Notes: generated by a model from the sequence alone, not told the origin. DNA of 64,000 bases from JAAFHB01 sp963675995 (GCA_963675995.2 CAXXIY010000002.1:1364001-1428000); one strand, 5' to 3'; counted from the stretch's first letter, positions 17,682 to 27,340 are shown. A program made the numbers and translations.

Positions 17682-19730
17682 TTATTTCATTAATTCCACA
17701 CTTCGTTTCACAAAATTATTCAGTGCTTCACCGCGTAGCATATTGTTGGCAAGAAGTGCAAGGTCTACAAGTTCTTTAGCCAAATCGTTTTCAGCACCAA
17801 ATGCTTCCAGTTTTTTACGTTTGGAATCTTCGAGTTCAGCGATTTTATTTTCTGTCTCTTTCAGCAGATCTTTCTCTTCCTGAGGTACTTCTTCTTCTTT
17901 TTTCCCCTCTTTCAGTTTCTTAATTGCTTCTTTTTCAGATTTATATTTCGAGATTTCCTTAATTGTGGGTGCCAATTCGACCTCCAGTTTCTCCTGCTTT
18001 TGAGCAATCACCCTTTTAACAAGCGGATGTGCAATATTTACAACCAGGTTGTAACTATCAGGAAGGTCTCCGTAGAAACTCATTCCACTCTGCATTTTTG
18101 ACATATCTTTCATTCTGCGCATAAACTCATTCTGAGTCACAACCATTGGTGATCCATCCTCGCCAAGATCCTGGAAATCAATAATAAACTGACCGCGATC
18201 TTTTGGCGTAATTGCTTGAAATACCGGGCTTAAATCGTTTTTTTCATCAAGCGACAAAAGATCATCTTTACTGTTTTCCTTTGAAATAAGTTTATCCACT
18301 ACATCAGCATCCACGCGGACGAAGTGCTTATCAGGAAACTTTTGTTCCAGATGGTTGAGTAATGGTGTTGCCAGAACATCGTTCATCAACAGCACATCAT
18401 ACCCTTTGTTTTTGGCCGCTTCTATAAAACTGTATTGTTCCTCCTTGTTGGTAGCATAAATGTAAACCAGCTTTTTATCCTTGTCGGTCTGGGTAGCACT
18501 GATCAGATTTTCATATTCCTCCCAGGTAAATGAATTACCATCTGTATTCTGAAAAACGTAGAATTTCAAGGCTTTTTCATAGAATTTTTCGTCAGTGAGC
18601 ATTCCATATTCAATGAAAAGCTTCAGATCGTTCCACTTCTCCTCAAAATCACTCCGCTTTTCCTTGAAGATCTCCGTCAGTCTATCCGCTACTTTCTTTG
18701 TGATATGTCCACTGATTTTCTTTACGTTTGAATCACTTTGAAGATAAGAACGAGAAACATTAAGTGGAATATCGGGTGAATCGAGAACGCCATGAAGAAG
18801 GGTCAGGAATTCAGGTACAATTCCTTCGACTGAATCGGTTACAAATACCTGATTACAATATAGTTGAATCTTATTCTTCTGAACTTCAAAGTTATTTTTC
18901 AGTTTTGGGAAATAGAGTATTCCGGTTAAATTAAACGGATAATCGACATTGAGGTGAATATGAAACAGTGGTTCGTCGCCGTAGGGATAGAGTTTGTGAT
19001 AAAAGCTGGTGTAGTCCTCCTCTTTCAGATCGACAGGTTTCTTTATCCAGGCAGGGATAACCTCGTTAATCTGATTATCTTCCTGGGTATCTTCATATTT
19101 ACCGTCTTTCCACTCTTTCTTTTTACCGAAAATAATTGGTACGGGGAGGAATTTACAGTATTTGTTTAGTAACTCGGTTATCCGGTTATCTTCGAGGAAT
19201 TCAACTGAATCAGAATTGATGTGCATTACAATGTCGGTACCGACTTCAGCCTTATCGACATCTTCAATAACATATTCAGGTGACCCGTCGCAAATCCATC
19301 GAACGGGTTGAGCATCATCTTTATAGGAGCGGGTTATGATTTCAACCTCTTCTGAGACCATAAATGAAGAATAGAAACCTAATCCAAAATGTCCTATGAT
19401 TGCATTGGCATCATCCTTGTATTTTTCAAGGAACTCATTTGCACCTGAAAATGCGATCTGGTTGATGAATTTTTCAATCTCTTCAGCAGTCATCCCAATC
19501 CCATTGTCGGAGACGGTGATGGTTTTTGCCTCCTTATTTACGCTGACCTTAACGCTTAAATCACCGACAGCTCCCTTGTATTTCCCCGAAGATGCTATTG
19601 TTTTTAATTTGTGGGTTGCATCTACTGCGTTTGAAATGATTTCACGAAGAAAAATGTCGTGATCGGAATAGAGAAATTTTTTGATAATCGGAAATAGGTT
19701 GTCACTTGTAACGCCAATCTTACCTTTCAT
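17682..19730 (-). CDS. htpG: HtpG, Hsp90 chaperone
   Basis: A 682-residue ATP-dependent chaperone of the cytoplasm. The N-terminal GHKL ATPase motifs are present: REIISNAVDATHKL, SDNGIGMT and GHFGLGFYSSFMV. The middle domain (about 220-480) contains VSRSYLQSD with the catalytic Arg region of Hsp90 (usual VSRExLQ; here VSRSYLQ). A lysine/glutamate-rich stretch near residues 605-645 precedes the C-terminal dimerisation helix ending NNFVKRSVELMK. It is somewhat longer than E. coli HtpG (624), as in many Bacteroidota. The structured leader of the next gene begins about 30 bp after its stop. Confidence 0.96.
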   Translation of the reverse strand: MKGKIGVTSDNLFPIIKKFLYSDHDIFLREIISNAVDATHKLKTIASSGKYKGAVGDLSVKVSVNKEAKTITVSDNGIGMTAEEIEKFINQIAFSGANEFLEKYKDDANAIIGHFGLGFYSSFMVSEEVEIITRSYKDDAQPVRWICDGSPEYVIEDVDKAEVGTDIVMHINSDSVEFLEDNRITELLNKYCKFLPVPIIFGKKKEWKDGKYEDTQEDNQINEVIPAWIKKPVDLKEEDYTSFYHKLYPYGDEPLFHIHLNVDYPFNLTGILYFPKLKNNFEVQKNKIQLYCNQVFVTDSVEGIVPEFLTLLHGVLDSPDIPLNVSRSYLQSDSNVKKISGHITKKVADRLTEIFKEKRSDFEEKWNDLKLFIEYGMLTDEKFYEKALKFYVFQNTDGNSFTWEEYENLISATQTDKDKKLVYIYATNKEEQYSFIEAAKNKGYDVLLMNDVLATPLLNHLEQKFPDKHFVRVDADVVDKLISKENSKDDLLSLDEKNDLSPVFQAITPKDRGQFIIDFQDLGEDGSPMVVTQNEFMRRMKDMSKMQSGMSFYGDLPDSYNLVVNIAHPLVKRVIAQKQEKLEVELAPTIKEISKYKSEKEAIKKLKEGKKEEEVPQEEKDLLKETENKIAELEDSKRKKLEAFGAENDLAKELVDLALLANNMLRGEALNNFVKRSVELMK

Positions 19731-19933
19731 ATTCTAAGATTTTATATTTAAATTTTTTTGAATTAGTATAACTCACAACTCAAAGGTTATGCCAAAAACG
19801 GTTTACTGACTTAGTGGCAGAAGCCGCTAAGATTTTGTGTTAAATCAAGACAAAATTGCATATTCCCCAATTCTGTCAAAGCAGTAGAAATCATTGATTG
19901 ACTATATACTAGATCGCTTTTAAGGAGATCAAA

Positions 19934-19967
19934 AGAAAAAACCCAACCACTTCATGTGATTGGGTTC
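19934..19967 (-). terminator. intrinsic terminator of the tRNA pair
   Basis: On the minus strand, AACCCAATCAC and GTGGTTGGGTT form the stem and a run of T follows. It lies just after tRNA-Trp. Confidence 0.8.
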
Positions 19968-19979
19968 TTATCTCCGATG

Positions 19980-20052
19980 CACGGGAGGAGCGACTCGAAC
20001 GCCCGACACCTGGTTTTGGAGACCAGTGCTCTACCAACTGAGCTACACCCGT
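19980..20052 (-). tRNA. tRNA-Trp (anticodon CCA)
   Basis: Minus strand, starting ACGGGTGTAGCTCAG. Anticodon stem CTGGT/ACCAG encloses loop CTCCAAA, so the anticodon is CCA. The T arm is GGGCG-TTCGAGT-CGCTC. The acceptor ACGGGTG/CTCCCGT contains a U6-U67 mismatch. CCA is not encoded. It lies six bases after tRNA-Ser and both share a terminator. Confidence 0.93.
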
Positions 20053-20057
20053 AAGTG

Positions 20058-20142
20058 CGGAGAGAGAGGGATTCGAACCCCCGGTACCTCTCGGTACAAC
20101 GGTTTTCAAGACCGCCGCAATCGACCACTCTGCCATCTCTCC
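20058..20142 (-). tRNA. tRNA-Ser (anticodon TGA)
   Basis: Minus strand, 85 nt with the long variable arm of class II tRNAs (GTACCGAGAGGTACC region). Acceptor GGAGAGA/TCTCTCC is perfect. Anticodon loop CTTGAAA gives TGA. G73 discriminator as expected for serine. CCA is not encoded. Confidence 0.93.
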
Positions 20143-20352
20143 AAAGCGTGTGCAAAAGTATACTTTATTTTGATTCGTCAAAAAAAATTGAGAATTATTT
20201 TAAGTAATACCGAAAGAAATAAACCTGTATAAATTTTTTTTGATGAATATTTTTAACTATTAATTTAAAAGTTTAATCTGTGAGGAACTTGCCTTAATTA
20301 GTTTAAAAAAGAGCCGTTTAAACTAATACAAAAATATTTCCGATAAATTTTG

Positions 20353-20360
20353 TATATTTG
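20353..20360 (+). promoter_or_regulatory. TAnnTTTG -7 box of the HU gene
   Basis: TATATTTG lies 66 bp before the HU start codon and matches the phylum -7 consensus. The region 20143-20425 is otherwise AT-rich and non-coding. No exact -33 TTTG is seen at the standard distance. Confidence 0.55.
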
Positions 20361-20425
20361 TTTTAATTACTTAATTTTCGGCAAGATCTAAATCTTTGTT
20401 TAACCATTTAAAATACATTTTTACT

Positions 20426-20698
20426 ATGAACAAGACTCAATTGATTGATGCTGTCGCTGCGGAAGCAGGATTGACTAAAGTAGATGCGAGAAAAGCGATA
20501 GATGCCTTCGTAAAAACAACCGGAGAGCAACTGAAACAAGGCGAAAAAATTGCGCTTGTTGGATTTGGTACATTTTCTGTATCCGAAAGACCTGCACGTC
20601 AGGGACGCAATCCACAAACTGGTGCTAAAATCGATATTGATAAGAAGAAAATTGTTAAGTTCAAAGCTGGTAGCGAACTCAACGATGATGTTCAATAA
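20426..20698 (+). CDS. HU-family DNA-binding protein
   Basis: A 90-residue nucleoid protein, start ATG 20426 (MNKTQLIDAVAAEAGLTK). The family signature is complete: KVDARKAIDAFV, ALVGFGTFSVSERPARQGRN with the arm Pro that inserts into DNA, then PQTGAKI and FKAGSELND. It has the length of HU rather than of the longer Bacteroidota HU-like variants. It bends and compacts DNA as a dimer. It is transcribed alone, with its own promoter and a strong terminator 17 bp after the stop. Confidence 0.96.
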   Translation: MNKTQLIDAVAAEAGLTKVDARKAIDAFVKTTGEQLKQGEKIALVGFGTFSVSERPARQGRNPQTGAKIDIDKKKIVKFKAGSELNDDVQ

Positions 20699-20714
20699 AC
20701 TTTCGATATTCTAG

Positions 20715-20758
20715 AAAAAAGAGGCTGTCTCAAAAGGTTGAGGCAGCCCTTTTTTTTT
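20715..20758 (+). terminator. intrinsic terminator after the HU gene
   Basis: An 11-bp stem (GGCTGTCTCAA with TTGAGGCAGCC, one U-G pair) with an AAGG loop is followed by nine T. The A-rich 5' side could also serve the opposite strand. Confidence 0.9.
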
Positions 20759-20774
20759 ATGCACTTCCCTTGAA

Positions 20775-22598
20775 TTAAAAATTTTGCATGCTGTGTAGTT
20801 TCTTGTAAATTCCGTTGAGAGCGAGTAATTCATCATGGTTTCCCCTCTCTACAATCTCCCCTTCGTGAAAAACACAGATCAGATCCGCATTCTTAATCGT
20901 TGAGAGGCGGTGTGCAATCACAATCGAAGTACGGTTTTTCATCAGGTTTTCGAGCGCTTCCTGAACCAGTTTTTCAGATTCTGTATCCAAAGCCGATGTT
21001 GCTTCATCCAGGATCAGAATTGGCGGGTTTTTAAGAACGGCTCGGGCAATTGAAACCCGTTGCCGCTGACCTCCTGAAAGTTTCCCTCCTCGATCCCCTA
21101 TATTCGACTGATACCCATCCGGGGTGGATATAATAAATTCGTGGGCATTGGCTACTTTTGCAGCCGCCTCCACCTGTTCCAACGTGGCATTTTCAACACC
21201 GAAAGAAATATTATTAAAGAAGGTATCATTGAAGAGTATAGGATCCTGGTTAACATTCCCCATAAGTCCACGTAAGTTGGCAATTCTATAGTCCCGGATA
21301 TCAACTCCGTCAACCATAATAGACCCTTCGCTTACATCATAAAAACGGGGAAGCAGATCGACAAAGGTCGACTTTCCTGATCCTGATTGCCCCACTAAAG
21401 CGACCGTCTTGCCAATCGGAATGGTAAGGCTCACCTTTTTTAGAACATCATCCTCAATGTAGCGGAAGGTCACATCTTTATATTCAATTTGCGAAGAAAA
21501 AGTTTTAACAGCCAGCGGATTTAGCTTATCCACTATGTTATTTTCGGCCATCATTACCTTATCAATTCGTTCCATGGAGGCAAGTCCTTTTTGGATGGCA
21601 TAGAACGCTGTTGTAAATGATTTTGCAGGATTAATAATGCTGTAGAAGAAGACCAGATAGACCAGGAAACTTGCAGCTGATAAATCACTGTTGTTACTTA
21701 ATACCAATTTCCCGCCATACCATAAAACAATCACAATTACAGCCGTTCCAAGAAATTCAGACATTGGATGTGCCAGATATCTGCGCCACATTAAACTGTT
21801 CATGATGTTATAATATTCCGTGTTTTGTTTTTTGAAATAGTCCCTTACTTTTTTCTCCGCATTGAAAGCCTTAATAATCCGGAGTCCGGATAGCGATTCC
21901 TCAATTGTAGAAAGAAGTTCTCCCATCTTATTTTGTCCCTTCATCGATGGTTTCTTCAAACTTTTACCCACTTTGCCAATCAAATATCCCACCACAGGCA
22001 ACAACAGAAATACGAAAAGGGTAAGCGACCACGACATATAAACCATAAAGATCAATGACGTAAGGATGATCAGTGGTTCTTTTAAAAGCATTTCGAGCGA
22101 ACTCATAATCGAGTTGTCTATCTCCTGAACATCACCCGTCATGCGTGCAATGATATCTCCCTTGCGTTCTTCCGAAAAAAAACCGATCGGTAATTCAAGG
22201 ATCTTCTGGTAAATCTGATTCCGGATATCGCGCACTACACCATTTCGTAATGGAACAAGGACATATAAGGCCAGATAGGTAAATAGCACCTTGAGAAATA
22301 CCATGAAAATCAGAAATATGCCGATGTATATCAGGGCGTTTTCAGGACCGAATTTTTGAATGATATCAGTTAATTGATAAATGACGTTGTTCTTGATACT
22401 ATCAATTGTTAATGCCCATTCAGCTGGTTTTGCAATAACTTCTTTATGTATTCCGAAAAGCACCTCCAATACCGGTTGAAGTGCTGCAAACTGAAAGGCT
22501 CCGAATATGGCACCAAGCAAGTTGAATACAAAAGCTAAGATTACATAGCGCTTATATGGCTTAATAAAACGTTTTAGAAGAAGGTAGAGACCTTTCAT
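20775..22598 (-). CDS. MsbA-like ABC exporter (fused permease and ATPase)
   Basis: A 607-residue half-transporter; I start it at ATG 22598 (MKGLYLLLKRFIKPYKRY), since the longer frame enters the leader hairpin. The N-terminal half has six transmembrane helices (about residues 20-320). The ATPase half has Walker A ALVGQSGSGKST, signature LSGGQRQRVSIARAVL, Walker B ILILDEATSALD and IAHRLSTI. The arrangement fits lipid A or lipid-flipping exporters of the MsbA group; the substrate is inferred. It lies downstream of purB, with a start-hiding leader between them. Confidence 0.9.
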   Translation of the reverse strand: MKGLYLLLKRFIKPYKRYVILAFVFNLLGAIFGAFQFAALQPVLEVLFGIHKEVIAKPAEWALTIDSIKNNVIYQLTDIIQKFGPENALIYIGIFLIFMVFLKVLFTYLALYVLVPLRNGVVRDIRNQIYQKILELPIGFFSEERKGDIIARMTGDVQEIDNSIMSSLEMLLKEPLIILTSLIFMVYMSWSLTLFVFLLLPVVGYLIGKVGKSLKKPSMKGQNKMGELLSTIEESLSGLRIIKAFNAEKKVRDYFKKQNTEYYNIMNSLMWRRYLAHPMSEFLGTAVIVIVLWYGGKLVLSNNSDLSAASFLVYLVFFYSIINPAKSFTTAFYAIQKGLASMERIDKVMMAENNIVDKLNPLAVKTFSSQIEYKDVTFRYIEDDVLKKVSLTIPIGKTVALVGQSGSGKSTFVDLLPRFYDVSEGSIMVDGVDIRDYRIANLRGLMGNVNQDPILFNDTFFNNISFGVENATLEQVEAAAKVANAHEFIISTPDGYQSNIGDRGGKLSGGQRQRVSIARAVLKNPPILILDEATSALDTESEKLVQEALENLMKNRTSIVIAHRLSTIKNADLICVFHEGEIVERGNHDELLALNGIYKKLHSMQNF

Positions 22599-22697
22599 GT
22601 GAAAATAAATTGTTTTTAAGTGGTCACATGGAACTCTCAATCTGCCAACTGGCGGATCATTATCTTTGGGGAGCGACTGCTCATGAGGGTTTCATGT
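22596..22697 (-). promoter_or_regulatory. second copy of the start-hiding leader, before the ABC exporter
   Basis: Minus-strand RNA contains GAAACCCTCA (22693-22684), then TGAGAGTTCC (22639-22630), then CATGTGA (22630-22624) and TCACATG (22602-22596); the last contains the exporter AUG. The order, the shared words and the position between two genes match the element at 17544-17652. The first stem has one C-A mismatch more than copy 1. AUGUGA also occurs here. Confidence 0.55.
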
Positions 22698-22721
22698 ATT
22701 TTAAATTAACTTGCGACTAAA

Positions 22722-24071
22722 TCAAATTGTTACCCCTGTGTAATTGTGTGGAGTGATTCTTTTTAACTCATCCTTGATCGCCTGGCTAACCTCCAGTTTG
22801 TCGATAAACAGATGCATTACTTCACGGTCGATCTTTCTGTTTACCCGTGTCAGCTCCAGCAGGGCTTCATAAGGGTTTGGATAGGCTTCGCGGCGAAGAA
22901 TTGTTTGAATTGCTTCAGCGACAACCGCCCAGTTATCCTCAAGATCACGATCAATTACCTCATTATTAAGCAGAAGTTTACCTAAACCCTTTAAGGTAGA
23001 TTTAATGGCGAGTATGGTGTGGGCAAAAGGCACCCCAATATTTCTCAACACTGTTGAATCGGTAAGGTCGCGTTGCAACCGTGAAACCGGTAACTTGGCC
23101 GAAAGGTGTTCAAATATCGCGTTGGCAATCCCCAGGTTACCCTCAGAGTTCTCAAAATCGATGGGATTGATTTTATGTGGCATTGCCGATGAGCCAATTT
23201 CGCCCTGTTTAATCTGTTGTTTGAAGTAGTTCATGGAGATATAGGTCCAGAAATCACGGTCGAAATCAATCAATATGGTATTGATGCGTTTCATATTATC
23301 GAAGATGGCCCCATAATTATCGTAATGAGCAATCTGAGTGGTGGCTTGTGAACGTTCCAGCTGAAGGGCGTCGCGGACAAAATTATTGGCAAAATCGACC
23401 CAGTCAACTGAAGGATACGCCACATGATGGGCATTGAAATTTCCCGTAGCTCCTCCAAATTTAGCGTAACAAGGGATCCCTTTTAAAAGCTCAACTTGAA
23501 CATTAAGTCGTTCAATAAATACTTTGATCTCTTTACCAAGCCGGGTAGGTGAGGCCGGTTGCCCATGTGTTTTAGCCAGCATTGCTACATCTTCCCATGC
23601 GAAAGCCATTCCATCCAGTTTGGCAATCAATTCATCAATCAGTGGAATATAGACATTCTGTATCGCATCACGAAGTGAGCAGGGAACCGCAGTATTATTA
23701 ATGTCCTGCGAAGTAAGCCCGAAATGGATGAATTCCTTATATTCCTGAAGTCCTAATTTATCGAAATTCTCTTTTATGAAATACTCCACCGCCTTTACAT
23801 CGTGGTTTGTTACTTTTTCTATATCTTTAATGTGTTTCGCATCAGTCAGTTTAAACGTGTTGTAGATGTCGCGTAACACAGGCTTCAATTCCGGATTAAA
23901 GTTGTTTAATTGAGGCAGAGGTATCTCTGTTAAAGCAATAAAGTATTCAATTTCAACATATACACGATATTTTATCAGCGCAAATTCCGAAAAATATTCA
24001 GCTAATTCTTCTACTTTATCACGGTATCGGCCATCAACGGGAGATATGGCAGTTAAGATCTGTAATTCCAT
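22722..24071 (-). CDS. purB: adenylosuccinate lyase
   Basis: A 449-residue cytoplasmic enzyme that splits fumarate from SAICAR and adenylosuccinate in purine synthesis. It starts MELQILTAISPVDGRYRDKV, which is typical of the long PurB type. Key blocks are THGQPASPTRLGKE, RSQATTQIAHYDNYGA, and the flexible signature loop GEIGSSAMPHKINPIDFENSEGN shortened as SSAMPHKINPIDFE with the catalytic Ser. Length fits E. coli PurB (456). The ABC exporter gene follows after a structured leader. Confidence 0.95.
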   Translation of the reverse strand: MELQILTAISPVDGRYRDKVEELAEYFSEFALIKYRVYVEIEYFIALTEIPLPQLNNFNPELKPVLRDIYNTFKLTDAKHIKDIEKVTNHDVKAVEYFIKENFDKLGLQEYKEFIHFGLTSQDINNTAVPCSLRDAIQNVYIPLIDELIAKLDGMAFAWEDVAMLAKTHGQPASPTRLGKEIKVFIERLNVQVELLKGIPCYAKFGGATGNFNAHHVAYPSVDWVDFANNFVRDALQLERSQATTQIAHYDNYGAIFDNMKRINTILIDFDRDFWTYISMNYFKQQIKQGEIGSSAMPHKINPIDFENSEGNLGIANAIFEHLSAKLPVSRLQRDLTDSTVLRNIGVPFAHTILAIKSTLKGLGKLLLNNEVIDRDLEDNWAVVAEAIQTILRREAYPNPYEALLELTRVNRKIDREVMHLFIDKLEVSQAIKDELKRITPHNYTGVTI

Positions 24072-24349
24072 TGTTTATAACTTATTCTATTCGCTGCAAA
24101 GTTAGTAAAATCTGTGAAAACTGAATGTTCGGACCAGTTCTTCGCCACATTGAAGCAATTATACACCTAAGATACATTGCTTCGAAACGGTGCAGGGTTA
24201 CTTCGAAATTGATTTTCTATTTTCCCTCATTAAACTCCTTCTATATTTGGAATTAAAATTAAATTGATTTGGCAGCTTCGATTAGGTTGATGAAAAGATT
24301 TTTAATTTTGAAGACTTTACGCTCTGGTAATTAAATAATGGCACAATCA
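24072..24349. other. intergenic, nothing recognised
   Basis: This gap of 278 bp contains the purB promoter region but no ORF, clear hairpin or exact promoter motif that I could fix. Confidence 0.4.
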
Positions 24350-25264
24350 CTAAATTCCCGGCTCCTTTAGCTGAATTTTGTTTTGCCGATTGAATAGAAT
24401 TAGCGCAAATGCCGTAATGGCTATCCCTGTAACCGACACCATGTCGGGTGATTCGTTAGGGACGAGTATCCAGCTAAGAAATGCTCCAAAAACAGGAATA
24501 ATAAATTTCCAGATGTTCAGATCGGAAACTTTCACACTTTGGCGCTGCAAGAGAGAAAACCAGATGGAGAGTGCTGTTGCCGATAAAAAACTAAGCCAAC
24601 CTAATGAGAAATAATATTGTGCAGGTGGAATTATAAGTTTGAATCCTTCAACAGGAATTGAGACAACGAAGAGCATGAGTCCGCCGATGATCAGCGCAGA
24701 AGAACTTAAGACCAGCGGAGGAATATGTTTTGCATCACGTGCAATAATTACATTAGTGAATCCGGCGTTGATGTTCGTTAGAAAAAGCAAGACGATTCCT
24801 AAAATCATCAGATTACCCGTCTCCGTGGCCGTACCATTGCTAAGACTGACCATTCCAATTCCTGCGATCCCCATTAGAATAATCCCCAGCTTGGGTAAGG
24901 TCAACTGATCATTCGGCATTAGAAAATGGGCTGTTAACGCAATGAAGAGAGGTCCTGCGCCAATAATAATGGCGCCCAATGCTCCGGGGATCAGATTTAA
25001 TCCGCTGTATAACAATGCATATTGAACAAATGTCTGGAGAAAGGCAATAAGCAGAATTAGCTGTAGATTCATCCTGAAATAGCGCAAAGCTGTTTGTAGT
25101 GACCCAATCATTGGAAGTACCATTAATCCTGCAAGCATAAATCGAATACCTGCAAATTGCAACGGTGTTGTATATTGAAGTCCAATCTTTATTACCGCGA
25201 AAGCTGATGACCAAAGCAGACAGGCAATGATTGCCAGAAAAGCTGTTCCTTTATATCTATCCAT
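24350..25264 (-). CDS. EamA/DMT-family transporter
   Basis: A 304-residue membrane protein with ten hydrophobic segments in two EamA halves; I start it at ATG 25264 rather than the TTG one codon before. The first half begins YKGTAFLAIIACLLWSSAFA and carries GLQYTTPLQFAGIRFMLAG; the second half contains WKFIIPVFGAFLSWI and a family-like NESPD turn. DMT exporters move amino acids, nucleotides or other metabolites. Its start lies three bases after the GH42 stop, so the two form one operon, and sugar or amino acid export linked to the GH42 is conceivable but unproven. Confidence 0.88.
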   Translation of the reverse strand: MDRYKGTAFLAIIACLLWSSAFAVIKIGLQYTTPLQFAGIRFMLAGLMVLPMIGSLQTALRYFRMNLQLILLIAFLQTFVQYALLYSGLNLIPGALGAIIIGAGPLFIALTAHFLMPNDQLTLPKLGIILMGIAGIGMVSLSNGTATETGNLMILGIVLLFLTNINAGFTNVIIARDAKHIPPLVLSSSALIIGGLMLFVVSIPVEGFKLIIPPAQYYFSLGWLSFLSATALSIWFSLLQRQSVKVSDLNIWKFIIPVFGAFLSWILVPNESPDMVSVTGIAITAFALILFNRQNKIQLKEPGI

Positions 25265-25267
25265 CAA

Positions 25268-27340
25268 TCAATATTTCCATACCAGTACGCCGGCTTGTGG
25301 TATCAATTTATTTCCAAAAATGATTTCTACTGAATCAGGGAGTTTAATTTCGTAGTTCTGATCCGAATAATTCAATGCGATACCAAACCCGTCGCGGTAT
25401 TCGGTGATGATTCCGGGAGGATAGGATTCAATCGCAACATCTGATTTATGAAATAATTTCCCTAATATTTCACGTTCCAGATCGCCGGATTTACTATCCA
25501 CACCTATGTAGGTGACGGTTCCGCGCCCTATTTTTCTGAAAGTAATGGCGGAGTGACCGGCATAAAAATCTCCTTCATATATTGCCCAGGTTTTTGTCTC
25601 CTTATCCGGGTTGAGAATTTCGCCCCAGCTTGTCCAGCCATAAGGTTTTCCTTCGAACAATACCGAGTTATCCGAATGGGGCATTGGGAGATCATAAGAA
25701 TCTATTTGTGCCCCGATCAGATTATATATTGGCTGAGCAAAAGGGGCTTCCCAAAGATGACCGTCACGGTCCTGATGCCCTGTGCGACAGCTCATCACCA
25801 GATGTCCGCCATTTTCGGCATAAGAAGTAAGTTTGCCGATCAGTTGTTTGTCAATTTGTTGATAGGCCGGAACAATCAGAAACGGGTATTCCGAAAAATT
25901 GGTGGTATCTCTGATAAAATCCACAGGGGCGCCGAACGATTTTAATGCTTTGTAGTATTTAAGATAATGACCCTCTGTATTCCATTCGGTAGTCTGCTTG
26001 TTCTGATTGATGGCCATTACATTATCGGCATTAAATAGGATCCCGGTTTTGCGGTTGGTATAGGCTTTGGGAAGCATATTTTGCGTGTTGTATTTCTTCC
26101 GCAAAACATTGATATCCTGAATAAACTGACTAAACTCCTTTCCTCCGGGAGTGGGGGTAATCCCGTCGGTTCCCACGATCCCGTAATGGTATTGTTCATA
26201 TCCGTATAATGGAGCCCGATACCGATAGGTACAGGTAAATTTGCTTCCTCCTGCAAAAACATGCCAGAGCCACAGCCTTACAGCACCTGGTAATGGTTGG
26301 GAATTGATGCTTCCCCAGTTGACCTGCCCTGGTTGCAATTCCATCACACCGTAGTATCCTGCCATTGGTCTGAAAAAATCGTTCGCCATGGCAATACGCG
26401 AATATTCGCCAATCCGATAACCTATACGTCCAATTCCGCGGTCTGCCCCGTAAACCATATAGCGCGTATAAGCGGTAAAGTCGAGTTCACGACTCATTCC
26501 CGGGTAGCCTGTATCGTACATTGGGATGTAATTGGAGGTAATCCATTGATCCGTTGAAGCATATTTCCGGATAACAGTTGCCTGTTCATCAAGAAAAGTG
26601 GCTGTTTCCAGATCCGCAAAACGTTCATGATCGAGTTTTTGATGGAGATTCATCCCCCACTCTGCGTAAAGGGGGATATTTATCTGTTGAAAGTCGGCAT
26701 AGGTTCCGCTCCAGAAATTGGTTCCCCATGCCTTGTTTAAAGCATCAATGTTCCTGTATTTTTGTTTTAGCCACTCCCGAAAGCGAAATTGTGCATCATT
26801 GTTGTAGTCATGAAACTTTCGTGGTTCATTATCGATCTGCCAGCCAATGATTTGCTTGTTGTTTCCATATCTCTTTGCCAGTTCTTCGACCATCTTCAGG
26901 GAATATTTCCTGTAAAAAGTACTTGAAAAAGAGGCGTTTTGACGTGATCCGTGATCGTTGACCGTTCCATTTTCATTTTTCACAAGTACTTCGGGGTATT
27001 TTCGCACCAGCCAGACCGGAGGTGTGGCTGTCGAAGTACACATAATTACTTTTAGATGGTATTTAGTGGATAGCTCAACGGCACGATCGAGCCATTTAAA
27101 ATCGTAACGTCCCTCTTCCGGCTCAAGCTGCGCCCACGCAAATTCTGCAAAGTGGGTAAATTCGAATCCCATTTTTGCCATATTTTTAAAGTCACGTTCC
27201 CATTGTGTCGAATCCCAGTGTTCGGGATAGTAATAAACGCCGACAGTTGTCAGATCTTTTGAAGGGAAGAATTTTTCACTTCTTTGGGCAAAGAGTTGCG
27301 AGCCAAGGATCAGAATCAGGCCAAAGAGTAATTTTATCAT
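25268..27340 (-). CDS. secreted GH42 beta-galactosidase
   Basis: A 690-residue enzyme with signal peptide MIKLLFGLILILGSQLFAQ. The GH42 barrel starts VGVYYYPEHWDSTQWERD. The acid/base Glu is in GWQIDNEPRKFHD; the nucleophile Glu is expected in YYGVMELQPGQVNW. The trimerisation-type domain (about 400-590) contains GGHLVMSCRTGHQDRDGHLW, and a small C-terminal beta domain ends VLVWKY. It removes terminal beta-galactose from oligosaccharides, probably in the periplasm. The order GH-A-like enzyme, GH42, DMT transporter on one strand (gaps of 45 and 3 bp) indicates an operon. Confidence 0.93.
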   Translation of the reverse strand: MIKLLFGLILILGSQLFAQRSEKFFPSKDLTTVGVYYYPEHWDSTQWERDFKNMAKMGFEFTHFAEFAWAQLEPEEGRYDFKWLDRAVELSTKYHLKVIMCTSTATPPVWLVRKYPEVLVKNENGTVNDHGSRQNASFSSTFYRKYSLKMVEELAKRYGNNKQIIGWQIDNEPRKFHDYNNDAQFRFREWLKQKYRNIDALNKAWGTNFWSGTYADFQQINIPLYAEWGMNLHQKLDHERFADLETATFLDEQATVIRKYASTDQWITSNYIPMYDTGYPGMSRELDFTAYTRYMVYGADRGIGRIGYRIGEYSRIAMANDFFRPMAGYYGVMELQPGQVNWGSINSQPLPGAVRLWLWHVFAGGSKFTCTYRYRAPLYGYEQYHYGIVGTDGITPTPGGKEFSQFIQDINVLRKKYNTQNMLPKAYTNRKTGILFNADNVMAINQNKQTTEWNTEGHYLKYYKALKSFGAPVDFIRDTTNFSEYPFLIVPAYQQIDKQLIGKLTSYAENGGHLVMSCRTGHQDRDGHLWEAPFAQPIYNLIGAQIDSYDLPMPHSDNSVLFEGKPYGWTSWGEILNPDKETKTWAIYEGDFYAGHSAITFRKIGRGTVTYIGVDSKSGDLEREILGKLFHKSDVAIESYPPGIITEYRDGFGIALNYSDQNYEIKLPDSVEIIFGNKLIPQAGVLVWKY

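Noticed and set aside
19909..20232. Three frames of 67-90 codons on both strands
   Set aside because: They read through the tRNA-Trp and tRNA-Ser genes and contain the usual tRNA-derived pseudo-peptides.
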